A DNA stretch of 64,000 nucleotides from Chryseobacterium cupriresistens. Lineage in GTDB: Bacteria > Bacteroidota > Bacteroidia > Flavobacteriales > Weeksellaceae. The position numbers and the translations under genes are program-made. The DNA lies in contig NZ_JBKKJT010000005.1 of NCBI RefSeq assembly GCF_046614675.1, forward strand, positions 372,001-436,000. The letters run 5' to 3'. The notes beneath the pieces were generated by a model. It was not told where the DNA came from. It worked only from the letters and a program-made list of their open reading frames with translations, and searched no databases. Of this stretch, positions 43,465 through 51,337 are shown piece by piece (within the stretch, counting starts at the first letter, position 1; each line of letters opens with the position of its first letter).

Positions 43465-44340
43465 ATGAAAGCACTTGTATTTCCAGGGCAGGGTTCTCAG
43501 TTCGTAGGAATGGGAAAAGAATTGTATGATTCTAGAAAAGATATTAAAGATCTGATGGAATCTGCCAATGAAATTTTAGGTTTCGACATTCTTTCCATTA
43601 TGTTTAACGGTACGGATGCGGATCTTAAGAAAACAGAGGTTACCCAGCCTTCAATATTTATACATTCAGTAGCAGCATTAAAAGCCGTAAATGGTCTTGG
43701 TGCTGAAATGGTAGCAGGACATTCTTTGGGAGAGTTCTCAGCTTTGGTTGCCAACGGAGTTTTATCCTTTGATGACGGTTTGAAATTAGTTTCTGAAAGA
43801 GCGAAAGCGATGCAGGAAGCTTGTGACGCCAATCCAAGTTCTATGGCTGCAATCTTAGGATTGGATGATGCCAAGGTTGAAGAAATCTGTGCACAGATTA
43901 GCGGGGTTGTTGTTCCTGCTAACTATAACTGTCCGGGACAATTGGTTATTTCAGGGGAAACTCCTGCAGTAGAAGATGCTTGTATAAAGCTGAAAGAAGC
44001 AGGCGCTAAAAGAGCATTGCTGTTACCGGTAAACGGAGCTTTCCACTCACCATTGATGCAGCCTGCACAGGAGAGACTGGCAGCAGCTATCGAAAAGACA
44101 AAATTCAGAAAAGCAACTATTCCTGTATACCAGAATATCACGACAACAGCGGTAACCAATCCTGATGAGATCAAACAAAACCTGATCGCTCAGCTTACCG
44201 GTCCAGTAAAATGGACACAGTCTGTTCAGAATATGATTAAAGATGGCGCCTCTAACTTTGTGGAAGTAGGACCAGGAAAAACCCTTCAGGGATTGATCAA
44301 AAAAATTGACGGATCTGTAGAAGCAACTTCTGCAATCTAA
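43465..44340 (+). CDS. fabD: Malonyl-CoA:ACP transacylase FabD
   Basis: The 291-residue protein has LVFPGQGSQFVGMGKEL at the N-terminus, the nucleophile Ser87 in AGHSLGE, and the catalytic His195 in NGAFHSPLM, with VEVGPGKTLQGL near the end. It loads malonate onto acyl carrier protein for fatty acid synthesis in the cytoplasm. The length and motifs match the family fully. The GHMP kinase gene starts 10 bases after its stop. Confidence 0.96.
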   Translation: MKALVFPGQGSQFVGMGKELYDSRKDIKDLMESANEILGFDILSIMFNGTDADLKKTEVTQPSIFIHSVAALKAVNGLGAEMVAGHSLGEFSALVANGVLSFDDGLKLVSERAKAMQEACDANPSSMAAILGLDDAKVEEICAQISGVVVPANYNCPGQLVISGETPAVEDACIKLKEAGAKRALLLPVNGAFHSPLMQPAQERLAAAIEKTKFRKATIPVYQNITTTAVTNPDEIKQNLIAQLTGPVKWTQSVQNMIKDGASNFVEVGPGKTLQGLIKKIDGSVEATSAI

Positions 44341-44350
44341 ATAAAAAAAT

Positions 44351-45256
44351 ATGAGCGCGATCTTTTCACCGGGCAAGCTTATGCTTACTTCAGAATATTT
44401 CGCAATCGATGGAGCTCTTGTCTTAGCGGTACCTACCAGGCTGGGACAAGAGTTTTTCTTTGAAGAAAAAGAAGATGGAAAATCTCTTATTCTTTGGGAA
44501 GCCTATCATCAGAATACATTATGGTTAAAAGCTGTCATTGATTATAAGAACTGGCAGATCTTAGAAACCAATATTCCATCAAGCGCTGAGTTTATTACCA
44601 AAACATTACAAAATGTTCAGCTGCTTTCTGACAGTAAATTCAAAACAGACCTTACTTATTATTTAAAAACAAATCTTCAGTTTCCTGCGGATTATGGGCT
44701 TGGAAGCAGTTCTACGCTGATGAATAATCTTGCGGAATGGGCTGAGATTAATCCTTTCCATCTTAACTCTATCAGCTTGGGAGGCAGTGGATATGACATT
44801 GCAGTTGCAAAAGAAAAGTCCGCAGTGCTTTTCCAAAGTAAACCTGAGATAAAATATGAGAAAGTAGATTTTAATCCGTCCTTTAAAAATGAACTGATTT
44901 TTATTCATTTAAATCAGAAGCAGGATAGTAGAGAAGGAATCAATTTTTACAAATCAAAAAAGAAGTCCCCGGAATTGGTTGATGAATTTTCGGATATCAC
45001 AAAGAAAATTATGTTATGCGATGAATTGGAAAATTTTTCTGCATTAATGATGATTCATGAGCGAAAAATTGCCGATTTTCTTGAAATTCTCACAGTTAGA
45101 GAAAAATTTTTCTCAGATTGCCCTTCATTTGTCAAAAGTTTAGGTGCATGGGGTGGAGATTTTGTGATGAGTGCGAAATTTGGGGACTATAAGAACTATT
45201 TTTGGGAGAAAGGTTTTACGACCGTTTTTGAATGGGATAATATAATTGGTTTATAA
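44351..45256 (+). CDS. GYDIA-family GHMP kinase
   Basis: The 301-residue protein starts with FSPGKLMLTSEYF, the substrate-side motif of GHMP kinases, has the ATP-binding glycine/serine loop YGLGSSSTL near residue 116, and the SGYDIAVAKE block that gives the Bacteroidota GYDIA subfamily its name. GHMP kinases of this kind resemble mevalonate-type kinases, and Flavobacteriia make isoprenoids through mevalonate, so a role there is plausible but not shown by the sequence. It sits 10 bases after fabD. Confidence 0.9.
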   Translation: MSAIFSPGKLMLTSEYFAIDGALVLAVPTRLGQEFFFEEKEDGKSLILWEAYHQNTLWLKAVIDYKNWQILETNIPSSAEFITKTLQNVQLLSDSKFKTDLTYYLKTNLQFPADYGLGSSSTLMNNLAEWAEINPFHLNSISLGGSGYDIAVAKEKSAVLFQSKPEIKYEKVDFNPSFKNELIFIHLNQKQDSREGINFYKSKKKSPELVDEFSDITKKIMLCDELENFSALMMIHERKIADFLEILTVREKFFSDCPSFVKSLGAWGGDFVMSAKFGDYKNYFWEKGFTTVFEWDNIIGL

Positions 45257-45340
45257 TCAATATATTACAATCCTGTTTTTTTATTTGCCATTCTGACTTA
45301 TATCAGTATATTTAAACCACCTTTAACAAATAATTAATAT

Positions 45341-45348
45341 TATTTTTG
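45341..45348 (+). promoter_or_regulatory. Candidate -7 box for pckA
   Basis: TATTTTTG matches TAnnTTTG and lies 35 bases before the pckA ATG. An upstream TTG at the expected distance is missing. Confidence 0.4.
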
Positions 45349-45383
45349 TTGAAAGCAATAAAGAAATAGAAAATATAAGTAAA

Positions 45384-47000
45384 ATGAAAAACACTAAAAT
45401 CATCCAGGATTTAGAGAAATTAGGGATTAAAGGAAACTATGAAGTAGTGTATAATCCTTCTTATGAAGAATTATATCAGGCTGAAGTTTCTCCTGAAAAT
45501 CAGGGGTTTGAGAAAGCTGAGCTTACAGAATCAGGCGCAGTATCAGTAAAAACAGGAATTTTCACAGGTCGTTCACCTAAAGACAGATATATTGTTCAGG
45601 ATGATGTTACAAGAGATACAATTTTCTGGGATGGTAAAGTAAACTTACCTACAACAGCAGAAATTTTCGGGTCTTGTAAAGAACTAGTGCTGAACCAGCT
45701 TGCCGGATCTAAAAAGATTTATGTAGTAGATACATTCTGCGGAACGAATGCGGATACGAGACTTAAAGTAAGATTTATCGTTGAAGTAGCATGGCAGGCA
45801 CATTTTGTTACTAATATGTTCATTCGTCCTTCTCACTATGAGCTTGAAAACTTTGGCGAGCCGGATTTCACAGTTATCAACGGATCAAAAACTACCAACC
45901 CGAACTGGGAAGCTCAGGGATTAAACTCTGAGAACTTCATCATGTTCAACCTTACTGAAAAACTACAGATCATCGGAGGTACATGGTATGGAGGTGAGAT
46001 GAAGAAAGGGATGTTCGCCATGATGAACTACTATCTTCCATTAAAAGGTATGGCCTCAATGCACTGTTCTGCAAACGTAGGAGAAAAAGGGGATGTAGCT
46101 TTATTCTTTGGTCTTTCAGGAACTGGTAAAACAACTTTATCAGCAGATCCTAAAAGATACCTTATCGGTGACGATGAGCACGGATGGGATAATAACGGAG
46201 TATTCAACTATGAAGGCGGATGCTACGCTAAAGTTATCGACTTATCTGCAGAAAAAGAACCGGATATCTTTGCTGCCATCAAGAGAGATGCACTTCTTGA
46301 AAACGTTGTTGTTAACAATGGAGTAGCGGATTATACAGACGGATCTATCACTGAGAACACAAGAGTTTCTTATCCAATCTATCATATCAACAAAATTGTA
46401 TTGCCTTCCAAAGCAGGTCATGCCAAAAAGATAGTTTATCTTTCAGCAGATGCATTCGGAGTACTTCCTCCGGTTTCTATCCTGAATGAAGATCAGGCTC
46501 AATACCACTTCCTTTGCGGTTATACATCAAAATTAGCAGGAACTGAAAGGGGAATTACTGAACCTCAGCCATCTTTCTCTCCAGCATTTGGTGAAGCATT
46601 CCTTACATTGCACCCAACAATGTATTCTAAAACATTAATCGGTAAAATGAAGGAGCACGGAGCTAAAGCTTATCTGGTAAACACAGGTTGGAATGGTACC
46701 GGAAAGAGAATTTCTCTAAAAGATACCAGAGCAATCATTGATGCCATCATTGACGGTTCTATTGATAATGCTCCTAAAACTCAGGTTCCGATCATGAACC
46801 TTGAAATTCCTACTGAATTGCCAAACGTTTCTACAGGTATTCTAGATCCTAGAGATACTTATGAGAACGCTTCAGAATGGGAAGAAAAAGCAAAAGATCT
46901 TGCTTCAAGATATATCAAGAACTTTGAGCAGTATTGTGATACTGAAGAAGGTAAAAAATTAGTAGCTTCAGGACCTCAATTGCAGGAACAGACTATCTAA
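45384..47000 (+). CDS. pckA: Phosphoenolpyruvate carboxykinase (ATP)
   Basis: The 538-residue protein has the ATP-type PEPCK features: FTGRSPKDRYIVQ, the kinase-1 loop GLSGTGKTTLS near residue 243, the metal-binding GDDEHGWD segment, and the late TGWNGTGKRISLKDTRAI block. It interconverts oxaloacetate and phosphoenolpyruvate, the first committed step of gluconeogenesis. It is monocistronic, with its own -7 box and a strong terminator. Confidence 0.97.
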   Translation: MKNTKIIQDLEKLGIKGNYEVVYNPSYEELYQAEVSPENQGFEKAELTESGAVSVKTGIFTGRSPKDRYIVQDDVTRDTIFWDGKVNLPTTAEIFGSCKELVLNQLAGSKKIYVVDTFCGTNADTRLKVRFIVEVAWQAHFVTNMFIRPSHYELENFGEPDFTVINGSKTTNPNWEAQGLNSENFIMFNLTEKLQIIGGTWYGGEMKKGMFAMMNYYLPLKGMASMHCSANVGEKGDVALFFGLSGTGKTTLSADPKRYLIGDDEHGWDNNGVFNYEGGCYAKVIDLSAEKEPDIFAAIKRDALLENVVVNNGVADYTDGSITENTRVSYPIYHINKIVLPSKAGHAKKIVYLSADAFGVLPPVSILNEDQAQYHFLCGYTSKLAGTERGITEPQPSFSPAFGEAFLTLHPTMYSKTLIGKMKEHGAKAYLVNTGWNGTGKRISLKDTRAIIDAIIDGSIDNAPKTQVPIMNLEIPTELPNVSTGILDPRDTYENASEWEEKAKDLASRYIKNFEQYCDTEEGKKLVASGPQLQEQTI

Positions 47001-47022
47001 TAGTTACCAATCAACATATAAA

Positions 47023-47050
47023 AAGCCTCATCACTGATGAGGCTTCTTAT
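47023..47050. terminator. Bidirectional terminator between pckA and the convergent gene
   Basis: AAGCCTCATC (47023-47032) pairs with GATGAGGCTT (47036-47045) around ACT. The plus strand continues with a T-rich tail and the minus strand continues TTTTTATAT, so it can serve both genes. Confidence 0.85.
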
Positions 47051-47487
47051 TAGTATTTTTTACAACTTTCAATCAATTGATTCTGTTCATCCAGTTTCAG
47101 GACTGTTGATTTGATTGATTCTTCAGTCAGATATTTTATAATCATAAAATGCTTTGAAGAAAAGTAAGACTTTCCGTCCAATATTTTATTTAAATACTTT
47201 GGAGTAGTGAAGGTCATCCAATATTTTGTTTTGTCAGAAAATTCAATGGTGACTTCTATAGCAGATTCAGTATCCTCTACTATTTCATCATCAATATGAA
47301 TGGAAATAATTTCCGGTTCTTTCTCCAAGCAGAAATAAAACTTAGAATACCATCTGAGCTTTCCTTCATCATTCCAGATTCTTATATTTTCAGCATTTAT
47401 TTCTTCAACGATATAAGATTTTCTTTTTGTTAATTGTCTGGAATTTACCCCAATGCTTTTACAGTAAATCTTATCCTTTATCTTCAT
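47050..47487 (-). CDS. Unknown cytoplasmic protein, 145 residues
   Basis: The protein has no signal peptide or membrane helix. It starts with a basic, Cys-containing segment (KIKDKIYCKSIGVN) followed by a short beta-rich module with RIWNDEGKLRWYSKFYF, then an acidic middle and a helical C-terminus (residues 110-140). The first part resembles small SH3-like beta domains seen in uncharacterised bacterial proteins, but I cannot name a family. It lies 64 bases downstream of aroQ on the same strand, separated by a short degenerate repeat. Confidence 0.7.
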   Translation of the reverse strand: MKIKDKIYCKSIGVNSRQLTKRKSYIVEEINAENIRIWNDEGKLRWYSKFYFCLEKEPEIISIHIDDEIVEDTESAIEVTIEFSDKTKYWMTFTTPKYLNKILDGKSYFSSKHFMIIKYLTEESIKSTVLKLDEQNQLIESCKKY

Positions 47488-47505
47488 AAATTATTTTTCA
47501 TAATC

Positions 47506-47535
47506 ATCTGTGAAAATCTGTGAAATCCGTGGTTA
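47506..47535. repeat. Tandem degenerate ATCTGTGAA repeats
   Basis: Three imperfect copies follow each other: ATCTGTGAAA, ATCTGTGAA and ATCCGTGGTTA. Similar ATCTGTG/ATCCGTG strings recur between genes in Bacteroidota genomes in my experience; the copy number in this genome cannot be judged from one window. Confidence 0.45.
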
Positions 47536-47551
47536 AATAAAAAAGTATAAG

Positions 47552-47959
47552 TTATTTTAAACTTAATAAGGCCAACCGATACCCATCCATTCCAAAGCCT
47601 GATAAGACTGCATCCGTATTAGCTGCTGTTACAGATTTCTGTCTGAATTCCTCTCTTTTATAGATATTGCTGATATGAACTTCTACTTTAGGTTTTCTGA
47701 TATTTTTTAAACAGTCTGCAATCGCATATGAATAGTGAGTATAAGCCCCGGGATTGATCACTACTGCATCGAAGTCATCCTCCTGAAGCCTGTTAATAAG
47801 CTCGCCTTCAATATTAGACTGGTAATATTTTATATCATGAGCCTGAAACTCGGATTTCAAATTTTCCAAATAACTTTCCATAGAAACATTTCCATAGATT
47901 TCCGGTTCTCTTGTGCCTAAAAGATTGAGATTAGGCCCGTTGATGATTAAAACTCTCAT
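47552..47959 (-). CDS. aroQ: 3-dehydroquinate dehydratase, type II
   Basis: The 135-residue protein has the type II signature NGPNLNLLGTREPEIYG with the catalytic Tyr at 22, then INPGAYTHYSYAIADCL, VEVHISNIYKREEFRQ with the catalytic His, and the closing GFGMDGYRLAL. It dehydrates 3-dehydroquinate in the shikimate pathway. The size matches dodecameric AroQ enzymes. Confidence 0.96.
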   Translation of the reverse strand: MRVLIINGPNLNLLGTREPEIYGNVSMESYLENLKSEFQAHDIKYYQSNIEGELINRLQEDDFDAVVINPGAYTHYSYAIADCLKNIRKPKVEVHISNIYKREEFRQKSVTAANTDAVLSGFGMDGYRLALLSLK

Positions 47960-48149
47960 ACCATAAAATTAAAAACTTTTTTTAATTAATGGCCAAAAAT
48001 TTCAATGTGATGTAGATTTGTTTCAATTGAGTTTTTAATAATGATATTTGTCATATTTAAATAAATGATAAAGCTTACAACTCCTTATTGTTATGGCTTT
48101 TATTAAAATTTTATGTTAATTATTAAAAATTTATCATGAAAAAATAATA

Positions 48150-48187
48150 AGTCTACTTGTTTTGTAGACTAAAAGTTTTTAGCTTTG
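48150..48187 (+). promoter_or_regulatory. Promoter with overlapping inverted repeat, ahead of the SAM riboswitch
   Basis: TTG at 48157-48159 is followed after 20 bases by TAGCTTTG at 48180-48187, a full match to the Bacteroidota promoter. A perfect 7-bp inverted repeat (AGTCTAC at 48150-48156, GTAGACT at 48164-48170) flanks the -33 TTG, so a DNA-binding regulator might act here. Transcription would start about 10 bases before the riboswitch. Confidence 0.7.
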
Positions 48188-48203
48188 CAACCATATTTCG
48201 ATC

Positions 48204-48302
48204 GGCTTATAAAGAAAGATGGAGGGAACTGACCCTGTGAAGTCTTAACAACCTACCCTTGGGGCAAGGTGTTACGTTCAGCCTTTTAAGGAAAAATAAG
48301 CA
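48204..48302 (+). ncRNA. SAM-I (S-box) riboswitch aptamer
   Basis: The segment follows the S-box consensus closely. The P1 strands GCTTAT (48205-48210) and ATAAGC (48296-48301) pair. Between them lie AAGATGGAGGGAACTGACCC, TGAAG, CAACC, a P3 hairpin (CCTTG-GGG-CAAGG) and AAGGTGTTACGTTCAGCC, aligning with the conserved AGGUGCUAAAUCCAGC core of Bacillus S-boxes. A small P4 (CCT-TTTA-AGG) precedes the closing strand. SAM-I RNAs bind S-adenosylmethionine and usually turn genes off when SAM is abundant. Confidence 0.88.
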
Positions 48303-48326
48303 TTTGGTTTATCGTATTTATCGATG

Positions 48327-48360
48327 CCCTTTGCTGACTTTTCTGCAAAGGGTTAAATTT
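48327..48360 (+). terminator. Expression-platform hairpin of the riboswitch
   Basis: CCCTTTGC (48327-48334) pairs perfectly with GCAAAGGG (48345-48352) around a 10-base loop, followed by TTAAATTTTAAT. It is a plausible SAM-responsive terminator, though the T tract is broken; blocking of translation is the alternative. Confidence 0.6.
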
Positions 48361-48385
48361 TAATATATGATAAATAAAATTGATT

Positions 48386-51319
48386 ATGATTAGTAAAAAT
48401 TTATTTAATTCTAAAGCCTGGATACCTCCGGTTGCGGCTTTTTTTCTGGGAGTCACCAGTGTAAGTGCACAGAATTCCAGACTGAAAAAAGATAGTCTTC
48501 ATGAAAAGGAGCTTGATGAAGTCGTAGTGGTAGCTTACGGAAAAGCAAAAAGAAACAGCTATACCGGTTCTGTAGCCACCATTTCCAGTGATAAAATCAA
48601 TAACAGACCTGTAACCAATATTACCAAAGCATTGGAAGGGCAGGTTGCAGGGATTCAGACCACCAGTGCCTCAGGGCAGCCGGGTGCGGTTTCTACTATC
48701 AGAATCAGAGGAATCGGTTCCATCAGTGCTTCCAGTGATCCTTTATACGTAGTAGACGGAATTCCTTTTGACGGAAATATTAACTCTATCAGCCCAAGTG
48801 ATATTGAATCCATCAGTGTTTTGAAAGACGCTACAGCAAGTGCCTTGTATGGTTCAAGAGGGGCAAACGGAATTATCATCATCACTACAAAATCAGGAAA
48901 AAAAGGAGAAGCCAGAGTAAATTTTAATATCAGCCAGGGATTCTCAGGAAGAGCTGTCAAAGATTATGAACAGGTAAACACGGATCAATATTTTCAATTA
49001 TATTGGGAAGCATTAAGAAACGGATATCAGTCCGGTAAAGTTTCTTCTCAGCAGGCTGCTCAGATGGCAACAGATAATCTTGTTTCTACCCTTGGAATTA
49101 ATCCATATGGAACTGCTTATCCAAAACCGGTGGGAACAGATGGAAAATTATTGTCAGGGGCATCACCACTCTGGAATGATGACTGGAGAGATATTCTACA
49201 GAGAGTGGCATCAAGAAACCAGATGGATCTTGATATCAGCGGAGGAAGTGAGAAAAGTAATTACTTCTTTTCCCTTGGTTATCTGGATGATAAAGGGATG
49301 GCCATTGAATCTGGTTTTAAAAGATATAATACCAGGCTTAAAATTAATTCCGAAGTTAAAAGATGGCTGAATGTTGGAGTAAACTTAAGTTATACGAACA
49401 GTATTCAGCAGGCACCAACTTCTTCAGATTCCAAGGCAAGCAATATCATCAATGCCGCAAGGTTTATTCCTTCATTCTATCCTTATTATGAAAGAAATGC
49501 AGACGGAACTTACGTTTTAGATGCTGACGGAAATCCAATTTATGATTTTGGAAAATACAGACCTACAAATGCACTTCAAAATCAGAATGCTGCTGCAACG
49601 TTGCCTTTAGATAAAAACGAAAATAAAGAAGATAACTTTTCAGGAAAAGGATTCATGGAATTCACTTTCTTGCCGGAACTGAAATTCAAAACAAGCTTCT
49701 CAGTTGATTTGGTGAATTATAACGGACATTATTATTCAAATCCATTACTTGGGCAAGGTGCGGAAATTGGAGGTTCGGTGACGAAGACCAATACCAGAAC
49801 ACTTTCCTATACAACCAGCAATATTCTGACGTATGATAAAAAGTTTGGAAAGCATCATGTTAATGCATTAGCAGGACATGAATTCTATAAATACGATTAT
49901 CAGACGATTTCAGGAACAAGAAGTCAGTTTTCACTGCCTTATTACTATGAGCCGGATGCTGCTTCTCTGCTGGGAAGTTTCAGTGGAAACAGTAATAAAT
50001 TAAGCTTATTGAGTTTCCTTGGAAAAGTAGAGTATGACTACAATAATACTTACTTCTTATCTGCATCGGGAAGAGCAGACAGCTCTTCAAGATTTGCGAA
50101 AGATAACAGGTGGGGCAGATTCTGGTCAGTGGGAGGTTCGTGGAAAATTTCGAATGAGGAATTTATTAAAAGCCTGAATGTTTTCAATCAGTTGACATTG
50201 CGTGCCAGTTACGGAGGACAAGGAAATGATAAATTACTTAGACCTAACGGACAACCGCTTTATTACGCTTATCAGGAGTTGTACAGATTTATCAGTCTTG
50301 GTGGAGAACCAGGAACAACCCTTGAAAAAACATCAACCAATAATGTGAAGTGGGAAACCAACCTTAATTTAAACGTAGGATTGGAATTCGCGATTCTGAA
50401 TAACAGGGTTAAAGGAAATATCGAATACTTCAAAAGAAAAAGCCAGGATCTTCTGTTTAATATGCCGGTTGCGCCGTCGTTGGGGATCAGTGATTATCCG
50501 GCGAATATCGGAACGATTCAGAATACAGGGTTTGAATTTTCATTATTTACAACACCTGTTAAAACTGAGGATTTCCAGTGGAATGTTGATGTTAATCTAA
50601 GTACTTTAAACAACAAAGTAACCAAATTGCCAGGAGGTTCTCTTGTGGTGGGTAGCAAGTTGTTAACGGTAGGAGGTTCTGTATATGATTTCTTTATTCC
50701 GGAATGGGTAGGTGTAGATCCAAGCAATGGAAAGCCATTGTGGAAAACAGTTTCTACCGATGCCAGTGGAAATTCAGTGGAAGGAACGACTTCAGAATAC
50801 TCAAAAGCGACAAAACTATTGCAAGGTTCTGCATTGCCTAAACTGACAGGTGGAATCAGCACAAGTATCACCTATAAGAATTTTGATTTTTCAGGATTAT
50901 TGACCTTCAAAATCGGAGGGAAAATTCTGGATACCGATTATACTTCCATTATGCATAACGGAAGTGCCGGAGGACGTGCATGGAGTTCTGAAATTCTGAA
51001 CAGATGGACACCGGATAATCCATATACAGATGTTCCTGCATTGAGCACAACAACGAATAACTGGACATCAACGTCTTCAAGATTCCTGTATTCAGGTACT
51101 TATGCAAGACTTAAAAATGTAAGCTTAGGATATACACTCCCTGAAGATTATTTTGAGAAAATAGGATTGAAAAAATTCAGAATATATATTCAGGCAGAAA
51201 ACCTTCTGACCTTCTATAAACATAAAGGAATGGATCCTGAGCAGGCTTTGGACGGAACCACGTATTACAGATATCCTGCCATGAGAACAATCACTTTTGG
51301 TCTTCAGGCAACGCTTTAA
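48386..51319 (+). CDS. SusC/RagA-family TonB-dependent transporter under SAM riboswitch control
   Basis: The ATG at 48386 is preferred to the in-frame TTG two codons earlier; it gives 977 residues. There is a signal sequence (about 1-29, ending VSAQ), a TonB-box-like DEVVVVAYG, the plug with LEGQVAGIQTTSASGQPG, RIRGIGS, PLYVVDG and GIIIITTKSG, and a SusC-type barrel. Like the first copy it lacks the N-terminal regulatory domain. The SAM-I riboswitch upstream implies that it imports something whose need falls when SAM is plentiful, such as a methionine-containing peptide or another sulfur compound; this is inference. Confidence 0.95.
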   Translation: MISKNLFNSKAWIPPVAAFFLGVTSVSAQNSRLKKDSLHEKELDEVVVVAYGKAKRNSYTGSVATISSDKINNRPVTNITKALEGQVAGIQTTSASGQPGAVSTIRIRGIGSISASSDPLYVVDGIPFDGNINSISPSDIESISVLKDATASALYGSRGANGIIIITTKSGKKGEARVNFNISQGFSGRAVKDYEQVNTDQYFQLYWEALRNGYQSGKVSSQQAAQMATDNLVSTLGINPYGTAYPKPVGTDGKLLSGASPLWNDDWRDILQRVASRNQMDLDISGGSEKSNYFFSLGYLDDKGMAIESGFKRYNTRLKINSEVKRWLNVGVNLSYTNSIQQAPTSSDSKASNIINAARFIPSFYPYYERNADGTYVLDADGNPIYDFGKYRPTNALQNQNAAATLPLDKNENKEDNFSGKGFMEFTFLPELKFKTSFSVDLVNYNGHYYSNPLLGQGAEIGGSVTKTNTRTLSYTTSNILTYDKKFGKHHVNALAGHEFYKYDYQTISGTRSQFSLPYYYEPDAASLLGSFSGNSNKLSLLSFLGKVEYDYNNTYFLSASGRADSSSRFAKDNRWGRFWSVGGSWKISNEEFIKSLNVFNQLTLRASYGGQGNDKLLRPNGQPLYYAYQELYRFISLGGEPGTTLEKTSTNNVKWETNLNLNVGLEFAILNNRVKGNIEYFKRKSQDLLFNMPVAPSLGISDYPANIGTIQNTGFEFSLFTTPVKTEDFQWNVDVNLSTLNNKVTKLPGGSLVVGSKLLTVGGSVYDFFIPEWVGVDPSNGKPLWKTVSTDASGNSVEGTTSEYSKATKLLQGSALPKLTGGISTSITYKNFDFSGLLTFKIGGKILDTDYTSIMHNGSAGGRAWSSEILNRWTPDNPYTDVPALSTTTNNWTSTSSRFLYSGTYARLKNVSLGYTLPEDYFEKIGLKKFRIYIQAENLLTFYKHKGMDPEQALDGTTYYRYPAMRTITFGLQATL

Positions 51320-51337
51320 CCTTTTAAAATTGAAACA

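Larger units (their letters stand above)
47960..48385. other. Intergenic region with promoter and SAM-I riboswitch (426 bp)
   Basis: The left 190 bases are AT-rich without a recognisable element apart from an isolated TAGATTTG at 48013-48020. The right part holds a dyad-containing promoter (48150-48187), the riboswitch (48204-48302) and a hairpin (48327-48352) before the SusC start. An 8-codon ATG-TAG frame (48367-48393) overlaps the SusC ATG at 48386. Confidence 0.7.

Noticed and set aside
48013..48020. TAGATTTG as a further promoter for the second SusC gene
   Set aside because: It lies over 360 bases upstream with no TTG partner, while a full promoter stands just before the riboswitch.
48367..48393. 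8-codon ORF overlapping the SusC start as a possible leader peptide
   Set aside because: Too short and without methionine or other regulatory codon pattern; control is better explained by the riboswitch.
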